This document shows positions 51,361 to 59,580 of a stretch of DNA of 64,000 nt, piece by piece (within the stretch, counting starts at the first letter, position 1; every line of letters starts with the position of its first letter). The notes beneath the pieces were generated by a model. It saw nothing but the letters and a program-made list of their open reading frames with translations. It was not told where the DNA came from and ran no database searches. The stretch lies in NCBI GenBank assembly GCA_051209155.1, contig JBPJGB010000002.1, one strand, 5' to 3'. The DNA comes from Actomonas sp051209155 (lineage in GTDB: Bacteria > Verrucomicrobiota > Verrucomicrobiia > Opitutales > Opitutaceae). A program made the position numbers and the translations under genes.

Positions 51361-51489
51361 TAACCACGGATGGACACGGATGGCTTCGTCCCGCAGGCGC
51401 GGGACTACGCACCGCAACCCGATCGGTGAAGTCTTCCTTTAGGATTTAGGAATTAGGATTTGGGATTTCTCCGCGGCCCTGCCGCGGAG
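51361..51489. repeat. Solo left arm of repeat B plus two hairpins
   Basis: The arm taaccacggatggacacgga (51361-51380) matches family B, but no inverted right arm follows. Next come a hairpin GTCCCGC/GCGGGAC (51388-51405), a run of heptads like aggattt/aggaatt/aggattt/gggattt (about 51441-51468) and a hairpin CTCCGCGG/CCGCGGAG (51469-51489) right before the stop of the isomerase gene, where it may act as a weak terminator. Confidence 0.7.
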
Positions 51490-51491
51490 CA

Positions 51492-52523
51492 TTACTGGTT
51501 CTCCTTGTCGAAGGCGGCGTCGAAGGCGACGGCGCTCTTGGAGAAGTCGATCTGTTTGCAGAAGGCGGCGGATTCGGTGCCGCCTTGGACGCGGTCCATG
51601 CGGATGTCCTCCCACTCCACGGAGAGCGGGCCATTGTAGCCGACGTCGTTGAGGGCGACGATGATCTCCTCGAAGTTGATGTCGCCGCGGCCGACGGAAC
51701 GGAAGTCCCAGAAGCGGCGGGCGTCGCCGAAGCCGGTGTGGCCGCCGAAGACGCCGACGTCGCCGTTGCCGTGATCCCACCAGACGTCCTTCATGTGGAC
51801 GTGGAAGATGCGTTTGCCGAACTCGCGGATGAACTTCACGTAGTCGACGCCCTGATACCCGAGGTGGGAGGGGTCGTAGTTGAAGCCGAAACGCTTGTGG
51901 TTTTTGAGCGCCTTGAGGGCGGACTGGGCGGAGGCGATGTCGAAGGCGATCTCGGTCGGGTGCACCTCGAGGCCGAAATTCACGTTCTCCTTGTCGAAGG
52001 CGTCCATGATCGGGCCGAAGCGCTTGGCGAAGTCATCGAAGCCGGCCTGCCAGTATTCCATGGAGGTCGGCGGGAAGGCGTAGATGGAGTGCCAGATGGA
52101 GGAACCGGTGAAGCCGTTGACGGTGAACGGAGCGCCCTTCTTGGCCCCGGGTTTGGCGTCGAAGAACTTGCGCGCCATCTTGGCGGTCTTGATCAGCTGC
52201 TTGGCGGCGCGCTTGCGCACGCCCTCGGGCTTGCCGTCGCCCCAGACGGCGGGCGAAAGGATGGCCTTGTGGCGCTCGTCGATGTTGTCGCAGATGGCCT
52301 GGCCAACGAGGTGATTGGAAACCGCGAAGCAGTCGAGGCCGTGGTCGGCGAGCAGTTCCCACTTCTCCTTGATGTATTTCGCGTTGACGGCATCGACGTC
52401 GAAATGGTCGCCCCAGCAGGCGAGCTCAAGGCCATCGTAGCCCATCGACTTGGCGAGCGGGGCGAGTTTTTCGAGGGGGAGGTCGGCCCACTGGCCGGTG
52501 AACAGGGTGACGGGTCTGGGCAT
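51492..52523 (-). CDS. Sugar-phosphate isomerase/epimerase (TIM-barrel)
   Basis: The 343-residue protein has LFTGQWADLPLEKLAPLAKSMGYDGLELACWGDHF and later metal ligands in GLEVHPTEIAF and IFHVHMKDVWWDHG. It is longer than the 40828 enzyme, typical of the keto-glycoside/2-keto-sugar subgroup. It is first in the minus-strand operon with the two Gfo/Idh/MocA enzymes. The pathway is inferred from neighbours only. Confidence 0.9.
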   Translation of the reverse strand: MPRPVTLFTGQWADLPLEKLAPLAKSMGYDGLELACWGDHFDVDAVNAKYIKEKWELLADHGLDCFAVSNHLVGQAICDNIDERHKAILSPAVWGDGKPEGVRKRAAKQLIKTAKMARKFFDAKPGAKKGAPFTVNGFTGSSIWHSIYAFPPTSMEYWQAGFDDFAKRFGPIMDAFDKENVNFGLEVHPTEIAFDIASAQSALKALKNHKRFGFNYDPSHLGYQGVDYVKFIREFGKRIFHVHMKDVWWDHGNGDVGVFGGHTGFGDARRFWDFRSVGRGDINFEEIIVALNDVGYNGPLSVEWEDIRMDRVQGGTESAAFCKQIDFSKSAVAFDAAFDKENQ

Positions 52524-52666
52524 GATGTTGATCGATGATTTCCGGTCCGAATCGGGCCGGGGATTGAGGGGTGAGGGTTGTGAGTTGCGAAGAAAGGAAA
52601 GGTCCGCGCGAAGCGGGACGGAAACCCTTTATCCAGCAAGTGTTTCACGCAACCTCGAATGCGGTG

Positions 52667-52717
52667 CGAGCGCGTTGATCCGTTGAGCGTCGGCGAAGGT
52701 CAACGGGACCGCGCTCG
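52667..52717. repeat. Imperfect inverted repeat in the gap before the TonB-like gene
   Basis: The arm cgagcgcgttgatccgttga (52667-52686) pairs with tcaacgggaccgcgctcg (52700-52717), with a two-base bulge and one mismatch, around a 13-base loop. Only one copy lies in this window. It sits about 60 bases before the TonB-like start and may be an mRNA hairpin or another repeat family. Confidence 0.6.
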
Positions 52718-52776
52718 ATGAAGGGATTGGACGTGACGCGGGTTTACCGTAGTTCAAACCTTCGTCTTTCCTCCTT

Positions 52777-53493
52777 ATGACCTGGCGCCGTCTTTTGCTT
52801 CTACTGCTCGCCCTCTCGGGAGGGTTGCGCGCGGCCGAATTGGAGGGGGATCAGCCGGTTGTCATTCAAGCCGCCCGTTTGGAGTATCCCCGCGAGGCTG
52901 CGATGCGCGGCATGGATGGTTTCGCCAAGGTGGTGATCGAGGTCGATGAGACCGGTCGTCTGGTCGACTACCTGGTCGCGGAAGCTTCCCATGAATATTT
53001 CGCCGCCGGGGCGGTGAAGATCGTTGAGGAAGCGACCTATCTGCCGGCGCGGCTGGACGGCAAGCCGGTGCCGCTGCGCGCGGAGGTGCCGATCGAGTTC
53101 AAGGCGGATGGCATCATCGTGAACTCGGACTTTCAGACCATCGTCGATCTGTATTTGCAGGGCGGTCACGCCCGCGAACGCTCGTTCCGCTTGGCGACCC
53201 TACAGGACCTTGATCGCATTCCCGTGCCGATTCAGGTGGACCCGCCGCCGTTCCCCGCGGATCTGGCGCGGCAGGGCGTCGTGGGCGAAGTCGTGATAGA
53301 TTTCTATATCGACGAGAAGGGCATGGTGCGCATGCCTGCGATTGCGAGCGGTGAGCACGACGAACTTGAAACGCTGGCGGTCAATGCGGTGCGATCCTGG
53401 CGATTTGAACCTCCCCTGCGGGATGGGCGGCCGGTGATTGTGCGGGTGCGGCAACCGTTCCGCTTCCGCGAAGGCAGTCCGGTCGCGGAGTAG
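52777..53493 (+). CDS. Periplasmic protein with two TonB C-terminal-like domains
   Basis: The 238-residue protein has a cleavable-looking signal (MTWRRLLLLLLALSGGLRA). Two TonB_C-like units follow: LEYPREAAMRGMDGFAKVVIEVDETGRL (about 35-110) and PPPFPADLARQGVVGEVVIDFYIDEKGMV (about 160-235). There is no proline-rich linker and no clear ExbD-binding membrane anchor. It may bind receptors or act in a non-canonical TonB role. Divergent from the minus-strand isomerase operon, it has its own gap and is convergent with the sigma-factor gene. Confidence 0.8.
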   Translation: MTWRRLLLLLLALSGGLRAAELEGDQPVVIQAARLEYPREAAMRGMDGFAKVVIEVDETGRLVDYLVAEASHEYFAAGAVKIVEEATYLPARLDGKPVPLRAEVPIEFKADGIIVNSDFQTIVDLYLQGGHARERSFRLATLQDLDRIPVPIQVDPPPFPADLARQGVVGEVVIDFYIDEKGMVRMPAIASGEHDELETLAVNAVRSWRFEPPLRDGRPVIVRVRQPFRFREGSPVAE

Positions 53494-53537
53494 GGGGGCG
53501 GCGCGGGGCGTCGTCGGAAAGCCGAAAAGCTGAAAAC

Positions 53538-54125
53538 TCAGTCCGTCAGGCGGCGGGTGAGCTTTTCGCGCAGTTGTTGGCGGGCGCGGTAGAGGCGGGT
53601 TTCCACCCCGCGGGGGGAGCAGCCGACGATCTCCCCGATTTCGTGGTAACTCAGGCCGTCGAAATGGTGCAGCAACACGACGGTGCGCAGGCGGTAGGGC
53701 AGGGTTTGCACGGCCTCGACCAAGGCGGCGGCGCGGTCGTTGCGCTCGGCTTCCTGGGCCGGGGATTCGGGTTGGCTGCCGATGGGATTGGTGCCGGCAG
53801 GTTCGCCGGTCTCGGTCATCTCCTCCCAGCTGTCGCCGGGGTGGCGGCGGCGCCAGCGCAGGCGGTTCCGACAAAGGTTGGCGGTGGCGGTGAAGAGCCA
53901 GGCGCCGAGGCGGGTGTCCTCGCGCAGTTTTGGACCGGCCCGGTGCAGCCGCACGAAGGTTTCCATCGCGACCTCGTGGGCGTCGGTGCTGTGCTGGAGG
54001 TAGCGCCAAGCGAAGGCGTGAAGGCGCGCGGCCCATCGGTCCATGACCCGCCGGAGTGCAGCGGCATCGCCGGCACGCAGGCCGGACAAATCAGCGAGAT
54101 CGGGGTCGCTCTCGGCCTCGGACAT
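53538..54125 (-). CDS. ECF-type RNA polymerase sigma factor
   Basis: ATG 54125 gives 195 residues with region 2 (AWRYLQHSTDAHEVAMETFVRL) and region 4 (LPYRLRTVVLLHHFDGLSYHEIGEIVGCSPRGVETRLYRAR) typical of sigma-70 ECF factors. It is the last of three minus-strand genes; the preceding two encode a Spy-like exported protein and a membrane protein that may be its anti-sigma factor. A sigma factor usually comes first in such sets, so the order is reversed. Confidence 0.9.
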   Translation of the reverse strand: MSEAESDPDLADLSGLRAGDAAALRRVMDRWAARLHAFAWRYLQHSTDAHEVAMETFVRLHRAGPKLREDTRLGAWLFTATANLCRNRLRWRRRHPGDSWEEMTETGEPAGTNPIGSQPESPAQEAERNDRAAALVEAVQTLPYRLRTVVLLHHFDGLSYHEIGEIVGCSPRGVETRLYRARQQLREKLTRRLTD

Positions 54126-54162
54126 TGCGTTGGGGTGGACGCGGGGGGCGGGGCTCGGGCTA

Positions 54163-54618
54163 TCAGGGGCGGGCTGGTGGCGCGGCCGAGGTGGCGGGGG
54201 CAACCAGCGCGAGATAGCGGGAGCGTTGTTGGGGAGACATGACATCGGCGGTCGCTTCGATGAGCGTGCGGGCGGAGTGATCGGCGGCGGCCTCGATTTC
54301 GCGGCGCTCCGAAACGAAGCGGGCGAACTCAAGAAAATCGACGCGGCCTTCGGAGCGGCGCGTCTGCTCAAAATCGGCGAATTCGCTGTCCATGCGCGCG
54401 ATTTCCAGGGCGAGTTCGCGCAGGCGGGAAGAGGAGCGGGCGTGCAGCTCGACGACACGGGTGAATTGGTCGTCGGTCAGGCGCAGGTCCTCGCGCATCC
54501 AGGCAAGTTGGCAACTCAGATCGCCGTCGTCGCAACCGGAGCGCCAGTTGGTCCACGTTCGAAAAGCAATGAGGCCGGCGGCGAGGCCGAGGAACATGAC
54601 CACAAAGCCGCGGTTCAT
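54163..54618 (-). CDS. Spy/CpxP-like periplasmic protein (metal/stress sensor type)
   Basis: The 151-residue protein starts at ATG 54618 and overlaps the upstream stop. After an N-terminal membrane helix, the mature helical part has LRLTDDQFTRVVELHARSSSRLREL and LIEATADVMSPQQRSRYLAL, similar to the LTxxQ-type repeats of Spy/CpxP/heavy-metal sensor proteins. It probably monitors envelope conditions and passes this to the sigma/anti-sigma pair. Confidence 0.8.
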   Translation of the reverse strand: MNRGFVVMFLGLAAGLIAFRTWTNWRSGCDDGDLSCQLAWMREDLRLTDDQFTRVVELHARSSSRLRELALEIARMDSEFADFEQTRRSEGRVDFLEFARFVSERREIEAAADHSARTLIEATADVMSPQQRSRYLALVAPATSAAPPARP

Positions 54619-54980
54619 GACGCGTCCTCCGGGCTGGGGCGGCTGGTGGTGGTGGGACTCACGCTGGCCACGGGATGTTCGATGCGCGGGTTGATGAGCT
54701 GCAGGTAGCTGTCGACGACGCGGGCATGGGTGCGGCTGCGTTCGGCACCGACCCGCATCTCGGCGATGAGCAAACCGAGCAAGACACAGGCGCACACGAA
54801 GACTGCGGCGAAAGCGGGTTGAGCGAAGACCCGTTCGAGGCGGCGCCACCAAACCAGCGGCGCCGCGGCGGGTCGGGCGGCGATGCGTTGCTGCACTTGG
54901 GCCTTGAAGTCAGCCGCGAGTGGCGGCGGCTTCGGGTAGGCTTTGAACAACTCGTCGAGTGGGTCGGGAGAGGAGGACAT
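54615..54980 (-). CDS. Single-pass membrane protein, putative anti-sigma factor
   Basis: The 121-residue protein has a cytoplasmic N-terminal region (about 1-48), one membrane helix (53-71) and a periplasmic tail. The stop overlaps the Spy-like ATG (ATGA). No zinc-finger HxxxCxxC is visible, so it is not a classical ZAS anti-sigma factor. Location with the ECF gene makes an anti-sigma or sensor role the likeliest guess. It is the first gene of this minus-strand operon. Confidence 0.65.
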   Translation of the reverse strand: MSSSPDPLDELFKAYPKPPPLAADFKAQVQQRIAARPAAAPLVWWRRLERVFAQPAFAAVFVCACVLLGLLIAEMRVGAERSRTHARVVDSYLQLINPRIEHPVASVSPTTTSRPSPEDAS

Positions 54981-55081
54981 GGCGAAAGAAAGCGGGGCGA
55001 CCGGGAAGATCGGCAGCGCAGTTCAAACGCTAAACCCCGCGTTTGGCGAGAGTCCGCCAAGAATCCGCCCGGGAGCCCCCG

Positions 55082-56470
55082 TCAACGATACAGCCAGTAG
55101 CGTTGGCTCTGCTGCTGGTAAATCGCGGCCTGGCGTTTCCATTGCTTGAGCCAGGGATCGAGGTCGATGTCGGCGCCCTCGCGCTTGATCGCCTCGAAGA
55201 AGGCCTCGGAACCCATGTGCTTGAGAAAGAGGCCGGCGGTGGCGCTGTCGGCGGCGGCGAAGGGGTTTTCCGCTTCCATGGCGCAGGCGAGGCGCATGAG
55301 GTGGAAGTTCATCTCGCAAGGATTCCAGGCGCTCCAATCCGCCACACGCAGGTAGAGACCCTCGGTCGGTTTGCCCTCGCGGGTGGTGGCGCGGACACGT
55401 TGCACGGCAATGCCGGGGACGTTGAGGGCACGCAACAAAGACTCCAGTTGGGCAATGCGCGTGCCTTTGTGCGCGATGCCCCGGAACGGATAGTCGACGC
55501 CCACGCCGTGACTGAAGTCGCCCAGGTAGGTGCCGAGTCCGACCATGGGGTAACCCACGACGGCGGCGAAGTCCGGGATCATCGGCGAGGTGGGCACCCA
55601 GGTGAGTCCGGTCTCGGGCCAGCGCATGTTGCGCCGCCACCCCCGCATGGGCACGATCTGCAGTTTGCCGGCCTCTCTGGTGGCGTCGTCGAGGTCGAGC
55701 ACTCCGGGCGCGAATTTCGCCATGCGAGCGAGCTCGGCGATGGTGAGGCCGTGGACGTAGGGAACGCGAAACGCGCCGACGTAGCTCTTCCATTTCGCAT
55801 CCAACGGAGGCCCGTCGACCTTGAGGCCACCGAGCGGATTGGGGCGGTCGAGCACGATGAACTCCACGCCCTGTTCGAAGCAGGCGGTCATCGCGAGGCG
55901 CATACAACTGATGTAGGTGTAGCTGCGGGTGCCGATGTCCTGCAGGTCGACCACGAGCGCATCGAGGCCGGCGAGCATCTTGGGCGTGGGGGTGCGGAAA
56001 TTTCCGTAGAGCGAGTAGACCGGAAGCCCGGTGCGTGGGTCGATCTTGTCGTCGACCGGGACGTTGGCTTTTTCGTCGCCGTAGATGCCGTGCTCGGGGC
56101 CGAAGAGTGCCACCAGGTTCACCTGCGGCGCGCGGCGCAGCACGTCGATGGTGCTTTCTCCGCGGCGATTGCGGCCGGCGGGGTGGGTGAGGAGACCCAC
56201 ACGTTTGCCGCGAAGGACGTCGAAGCCGTTCGCTTCCAGCACGTCGATGCCGAGCATGACCGGGAAAACGGTCGCCGGCGTTGTCGGCGTTTGCGGTGTG
56301 CTCGCGAAGGTGTGGGCGGCGGATGGCGGCGTGGGGCTGGCGCGGGTCGACGACGCCGTGGGCGTCGTGCGCTGCGGACCACCGGCGGCGCAGCCGAGAA
56401 AGCCGGCGACGATCAAGCCAGCGAGAGGAAAGAGGGAAAGCCAGGAGCGGGTGAGGGGGCGGCCGGTCAT
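55082..56470 (-). CDS. namZ: Exo-beta-N-acetylmuramidase NamZ-like lipoprotein (DUF1343)
   Basis: ATG 56470 gives 462 residues. The signal ends in a lipobox with lipid cysteine at 27 (GFLGC). The DUF1343 body begins VMLGIDVLEANGFDVLRGKRV and contains LFGPEHGIYGDEKANVPV, VVDLQDIGTRSYTYI and LDRPNPLGG, characteristic family motifs with acidic catalytic residues. NamZ removes terminal MurNAc from muropeptides, so peptidoglycan recycling or scavenging is likely. It lies just downstream of the DUF2062 gene on the same strand. Confidence 0.9.
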   Translation of the reverse strand: MTGRPLTRSWLSLFPLAGLIVAGFLGCAAGGPQRTTPTASSTRASPTPPSAAHTFASTPQTPTTPATVFPVMLGIDVLEANGFDVLRGKRVGLLTHPAGRNRRGESTIDVLRRAPQVNLVALFGPEHGIYGDEKANVPVDDKIDPRTGLPVYSLYGNFRTPTPKMLAGLDALVVDLQDIGTRSYTYISCMRLAMTACFEQGVEFIVLDRPNPLGGLKVDGPPLDAKWKSYVGAFRVPYVHGLTIAELARMAKFAPGVLDLDDATREAGKLQIVPMRGWRRNMRWPETGLTWVPTSPMIPDFAAVVGYPMVGLGTYLGDFSHGVGVDYPFRGIAHKGTRIAQLESLLRALNVPGIAVQRVRATTREGKPTEGLYLRVADWSAWNPCEMNFHLMRLACAMEAENPFAAADSATAGLFLKHMGSEAFFEAIKREGADIDLDPWLKQWKRQAAIYQQQSQRYWLYR

Positions 56471-56480
56471 GAAACGCGGC

Positions 56481-57143
56481 TCACTCTGAGGCGGCGTCCG
56501 GAGGGGTCGAGTCGGAACGACGCTTGCGTTCGGCGACCTTGACCTTGTGCGCCTGCGCCTGGGCCACGCCGTTGCGCCAAAGAATGTCCAACACGAAGCC
56601 AAGCAACGCGCCGGCGATCAAACCACCGAGAAGCAGCGAGTTGAGCGTGGTGCCGAGTGTCTGCGTCCAGGCCAGGGCCTCCGGACCGTGAATGTCGAAG
56701 TGCCCGGCATGCTCCAACGGCGTGCCCGAGTCGCCTGGCACGATCTCGGTGCTGACGCCGAAGCCGGACTTCAGGATGATCCAGTGGCCGAGTTGGTAGG
56801 TGGCGTAGTAGAGGGGGGCCGCCGTGACGGGATTGGTGATGAACTGCAGGCCCACCAGGATCATCACGTTGCAGCGCAACAAGAGGGCGAGGCCGAAGGC
56901 GAGCGGGACTTGCACTCCCATGGTCGGCAAGAGCGCGGCGATGGCGCCGGCGTAGAGTGCGGGCCGCACGTCTTCCTGGCGAAACGACCACAGGTAGGCG
57001 CGCTTGCGGGCCAAATCGGCGAATCGTCCGATCACCGGATAACGATGGAACCGGGCCCGTCGTGGCGCGTAACGCAGCAGCGCCTTGACCCGGCGAATGC
57101 GGGCGAAGCGGCGCTTGCGATGTTCAGGGTGATCGTGGTCCAC
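56481..57143 (-). CDS. DUF2062-domain membrane protein
   Basis: GTG 57143 (VDHDHPEHRKRRFARIRRV) gives 220 residues. The core SFRQEDVRPALYAGAIAALLPTMGVQVPLAF with QFITNPVTAAPLYYATYQLG is the DUF2062 signature, with three or four helices. The N-terminus is basic and cytoplasmic. Function is unknown; many DUF2062 proteins sit near cell-envelope genes. It ends ten bases before the NamZ gene. Confidence 0.8.
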   Translation of the reverse strand: MDHDHPEHRKRRFARIRRVKALLRYAPRRARFHRYPVIGRFADLARKRAYLWSFRQEDVRPALYAGAIAALLPTMGVQVPLAFGLALLLRCNVMILVGLQFITNPVTAAPLYYATYQLGHWIILKSGFGVSTEIVPGDSGTPLEHAGHFDIHGPEALAWTQTLGTTLNSLLLGGLIAGALLGFVLDILWRNGVAQAQAHKVKVAERKRRSDSTPPDAASE

Positions 57144-57232
57144 GGCGACGGGGGAGAGGGGCGGGAAACGTTCCACCGCCGCGGAATGGGCGCAAGGGGT
57201 TTTGGGCGAAAACAGGCGGCCCGGGGGTGGGG

Positions 57233-58384
57233 TCAGGCGGAGTCGAGCTGTGCGCGCAACACGACCGCGAGGTTGGCCGCCGTGGCGGGCAGGGCTTCCG
57301 CCAAAGGCAAGCCTGGCGGAGACACGGCACGCAATTGGCATCCGGCGGGCGGTCGAGGCACATCGACTGCGCCCGCCAACACCCAAACTTGTTTGCCGGC
57401 GGAGAGGGCGCGCCGGGCGAGCGCGCCGGGACCTTTGCCTTCCAGCGAACTCTCATCGAACCTGCCTTCGCCGGTGATCACGAGGTCGGCCGCGGCGATG
57501 CGCCCGCTCAGATCGAGCCAGTCCTCCACCAAGTCGAAACCCGGCACGAGGCGCGCTTGCGCGGCGGTCAACAGCCCGTAAGCGATCCCGCCGGCGGCAC
57601 CGGCACCAGACGTGGCTTCGAGGCCGGGCCGGGCTACCGCTTGGCCGATGAGTTGGGCGACGCGTGCGGTTTCGCTTTCGAGGCGGTCGCGGTCGCCGGC
57701 TTGCAGGCCTTTTTGCGGACCAAAAACCGTGGCGGCGCCGCGCGGGCCAAGCAGGGGATTGGACACATCGCAGGCGATGCGGATCGGCGGCAGCGTGAGC
57801 TCGCCGGGGATGAGTTGCGAAAGTTCGGACCAACCCGCGGGACAAACGCGGGTGATGGGCGAGCCGTCCGCGCGCAACGCCTGCCATCCGAGAGCGGTGA
57901 GGGCGCCAACGCCGACATCGTGGGTCGCGCTCCCGCCGACCCCCAGCAGGATGGCCTCGGCGCCCGCTTCGATCGCGGCGCGGATAAGCTCTCCCGTGCC
58001 GCGCGTGTCGGTCTGCCACGGATCGCGCTCGGCGGGCGCGAGCGATTGCAGGCCGCTGGCGCTGGCCATTTCGATGACCGCGAGGGTGCGGGCGGTGCCA
58101 AGCTCGAGCCGGGTCCGGGTCGCGTCGTTCAGTTGGGCAACTTCAACCAAACCAAAACCCGCCGGCGCGCGTTGTCCGCGTGGGCCGGTGGCCTCGACCT
58201 CAACCCAGCGACCGCGGGCGGCGGCAGTCAGGATGCCGGCAAAACCCTCTCCGCCATCGGCCAACGGACATGCGTCGGAAACCCAGTCGGGCCGCTCGGT
58301 GGCGATCACGTCGTGGGCGATCGCGCAGGCCGCGGGTGCGGTGAGGGCGTCTTTGAATTTATCGAAGGCGATCAACACACGCAT
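57233..58384 (-). CDS. Glycerate kinase (GckA/GlxK type)
   Basis: The 383-residue protein starts MRVLIAFDKFKDALTAPAAC and has the motifs PLADGGEGF, LLGVGGSATHDVGVGAL and ITGEGRFDESSLEGKGP typical of the type II glycerate 2-kinase family. It phosphorylates D-glycerate with ATP to 2-phosphoglycerate in glyoxylate or serine degradation. It is upstream of DUF2062 and NamZ on the same strand. A perfect palindrome (58450-58472) lies 66 bases before its start and could be an operator. Confidence 0.92.
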   Translation of the reverse strand: MRVLIAFDKFKDALTAPAACAIAHDVIATERPDWVSDACPLADGGEGFAGILTAAARGRWVEVEATGPRGQRAPAGFGLVEVAQLNDATRTRLELGTARTLAVIEMASASGLQSLAPAERDPWQTDTRGTGELIRAAIEAGAEAILLGVGGSATHDVGVGALTALGWQALRADGSPITRVCPAGWSELSQLIPGELTLPPIRIACDVSNPLLGPRGAATVFGPQKGLQAGDRDRLESETARVAQLIGQAVARPGLEATSGAGAAGGIAYGLLTAAQARLVPGFDLVEDWLDLSGRIAAADLVITGEGRFDESSLEGKGPGALARRALSAGKQVWVLAGAVDVPRPPAGCQLRAVSPPGLPLAEALPATAANLAVVLRAQLDSA

Positions 58385-58449
58385 GTGGCGGACCCTGCCA
58401 GCAGGCCGCCTGCCAGCGCGAGCCACATTTGCTCCAGGGGCCCAAGCCA

Positions 58450-58472
58450 TTTGTCACGTCTGACGTGACAAA
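58450..58472. promoter_or_regulatory. Perfect palindrome TTTGTCACGTC-T-GACGTGACAAA, operator candidate
   Basis: Two exact 11-base arms flank one central T. The site sits in the divergent gap between the glycerate kinase gene (minus) and the RlmM-like gene (plus). Its length and symmetry fit a dimeric repressor or activator site, and no T tract follows, so it is not a terminator. The regulator is unknown and no DNA-binding gene is adjacent. Confidence 0.65.
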
Positions 58473-58536
58473 CAGTCATGTTGGGACCTGGGGAAAGTTC
58501 TCGCATGGACTGGGGTGCTGAGCAGGCTGCGCGGGC

Positions 58537-59538
58537 ATGTTGTGCCGTTGCCAACCTGGATTTGAGGAGCTGCTCGCAGGCGAAATCGCTGCGCGGGGCG
58601 GTCGCGTGATCGGGCAGGGCGGCGGGTGGCTGCAGGCCGAGGGTGCTTCGCCCGAGGAGCTTTGTTTTGCGCACTCGGTATGGCTGGAGCCGGTGCGGGT
58701 GGCAGGGGAGTCGGTCAATCAGTTGGCCGGGGCGGTCCTGGACTTTTTTCTCGGCTCGATGCGTGGCGAGCGGGTGGAGGCGGCGTGGCCGTGTGTGTTC
58801 GCGACGGCGGCGGGATTGGACGGGCTCGGGCGTCGCGCCTCCGGCGTGGAAAAGGCCTTTCATCCCTTGCTCAAAAAACGCCTCGGCCGGGTGGCGCGGC
58901 TGGCGGAACCGGAGGTGCCGGCGGGCGTGGGGCCGGTGCGCGGGTTGTTTGTGCTGTTCACCGATTTCGGCGAGGCGTGGCTGGCCCGCGACGTTGTGCG
59001 GGGCGGGCAACGACGCATGGCCGATGACGCGTTGGCGCCGTCGCGCAGCTATCTGAAGGTGGAAGAGGCGTATGGGGTGATCGGATACGAGCCGGACGGG
59101 GGCGAGACGGTGGTCGATCTCGGGGCCGCGCCGGGTGGTTGGAGCTACAGCGCCGCCAAGCGGGGCGCGCGGGTCATCGCGATCGACAACGGACCGATGA
59201 AGGGCGGTGCACTGGACCATCCGCTCATCGACCATCGCCGCGAGGACGCGTTTGGATTTAGGCCGGCGGCGGGTGAGGTGATCGACTGGCTGTTCTGCGA
59301 TCTGGTGGAGGAACCGCATCACGTGGCGCGCAACCTCATCGCTCCGTGGCTGGTAAACGGCTGGTGCCGGCGATTTGTGGTCATCCTCAAGTTTGGCCGC
59401 GTCGATCCGGTGGCCCTGCTGCGGGAGATGACGCGACCGGACTCGCCGTTTGTGGCGCACACCCGGAAACTGCGGGTGCGGCACCTGTGGCATGATCGCG
59501 AGGAGTTCACTTTGGTGGGTGAGGTGATCGAAAAGTAA
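58537..59538 (+). CDS. RlmM-like 23S rRNA methyltransferase (FtsJ fold)
   Basis: The 333-residue protein has an N-terminal RNA-binding part (MLCRCQPGFEELLAGEIAARGG) and an FtsJ-type SAM domain with DLGAAPGGWSY (194-204). Catalytic K-D-K-E-type residues are plausibly spread through SRSYLKVEEA, FCDLVEEP and FVVILKFGRVD. RlmM methylates C2498 of 23S rRNA. The chain is slightly shorter than the E. coli enzyme (366 residues). It starts a plus-strand series with two sulfotransferases and TrmH. Confidence 0.8.
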   Translation: MLCRCQPGFEELLAGEIAARGGRVIGQGGGWLQAEGASPEELCFAHSVWLEPVRVAGESVNQLAGAVLDFFLGSMRGERVEAAWPCVFATAAGLDGLGRRASGVEKAFHPLLKKRLGRVARLAEPEVPAGVGPVRGLFVLFTDFGEAWLARDVVRGGQRRMADDALAPSRSYLKVEEAYGVIGYEPDGGETVVDLGAAPGGWSYSAAKRGARVIAIDNGPMKGGALDHPLIDHRREDAFGFRPAAGEVIDWLFCDLVEEPHHVARNLIAPWLVNGWCRRFVVILKFGRVDPVALLREMTRPDSPFVAHTRKLRVRHLWHDREEFTLVGEVIEK

Positions 59539-59580
59539 GAAGTCGACGGCGCGTAAGGGGCGCGTTTTGGTCGCCCGTTG

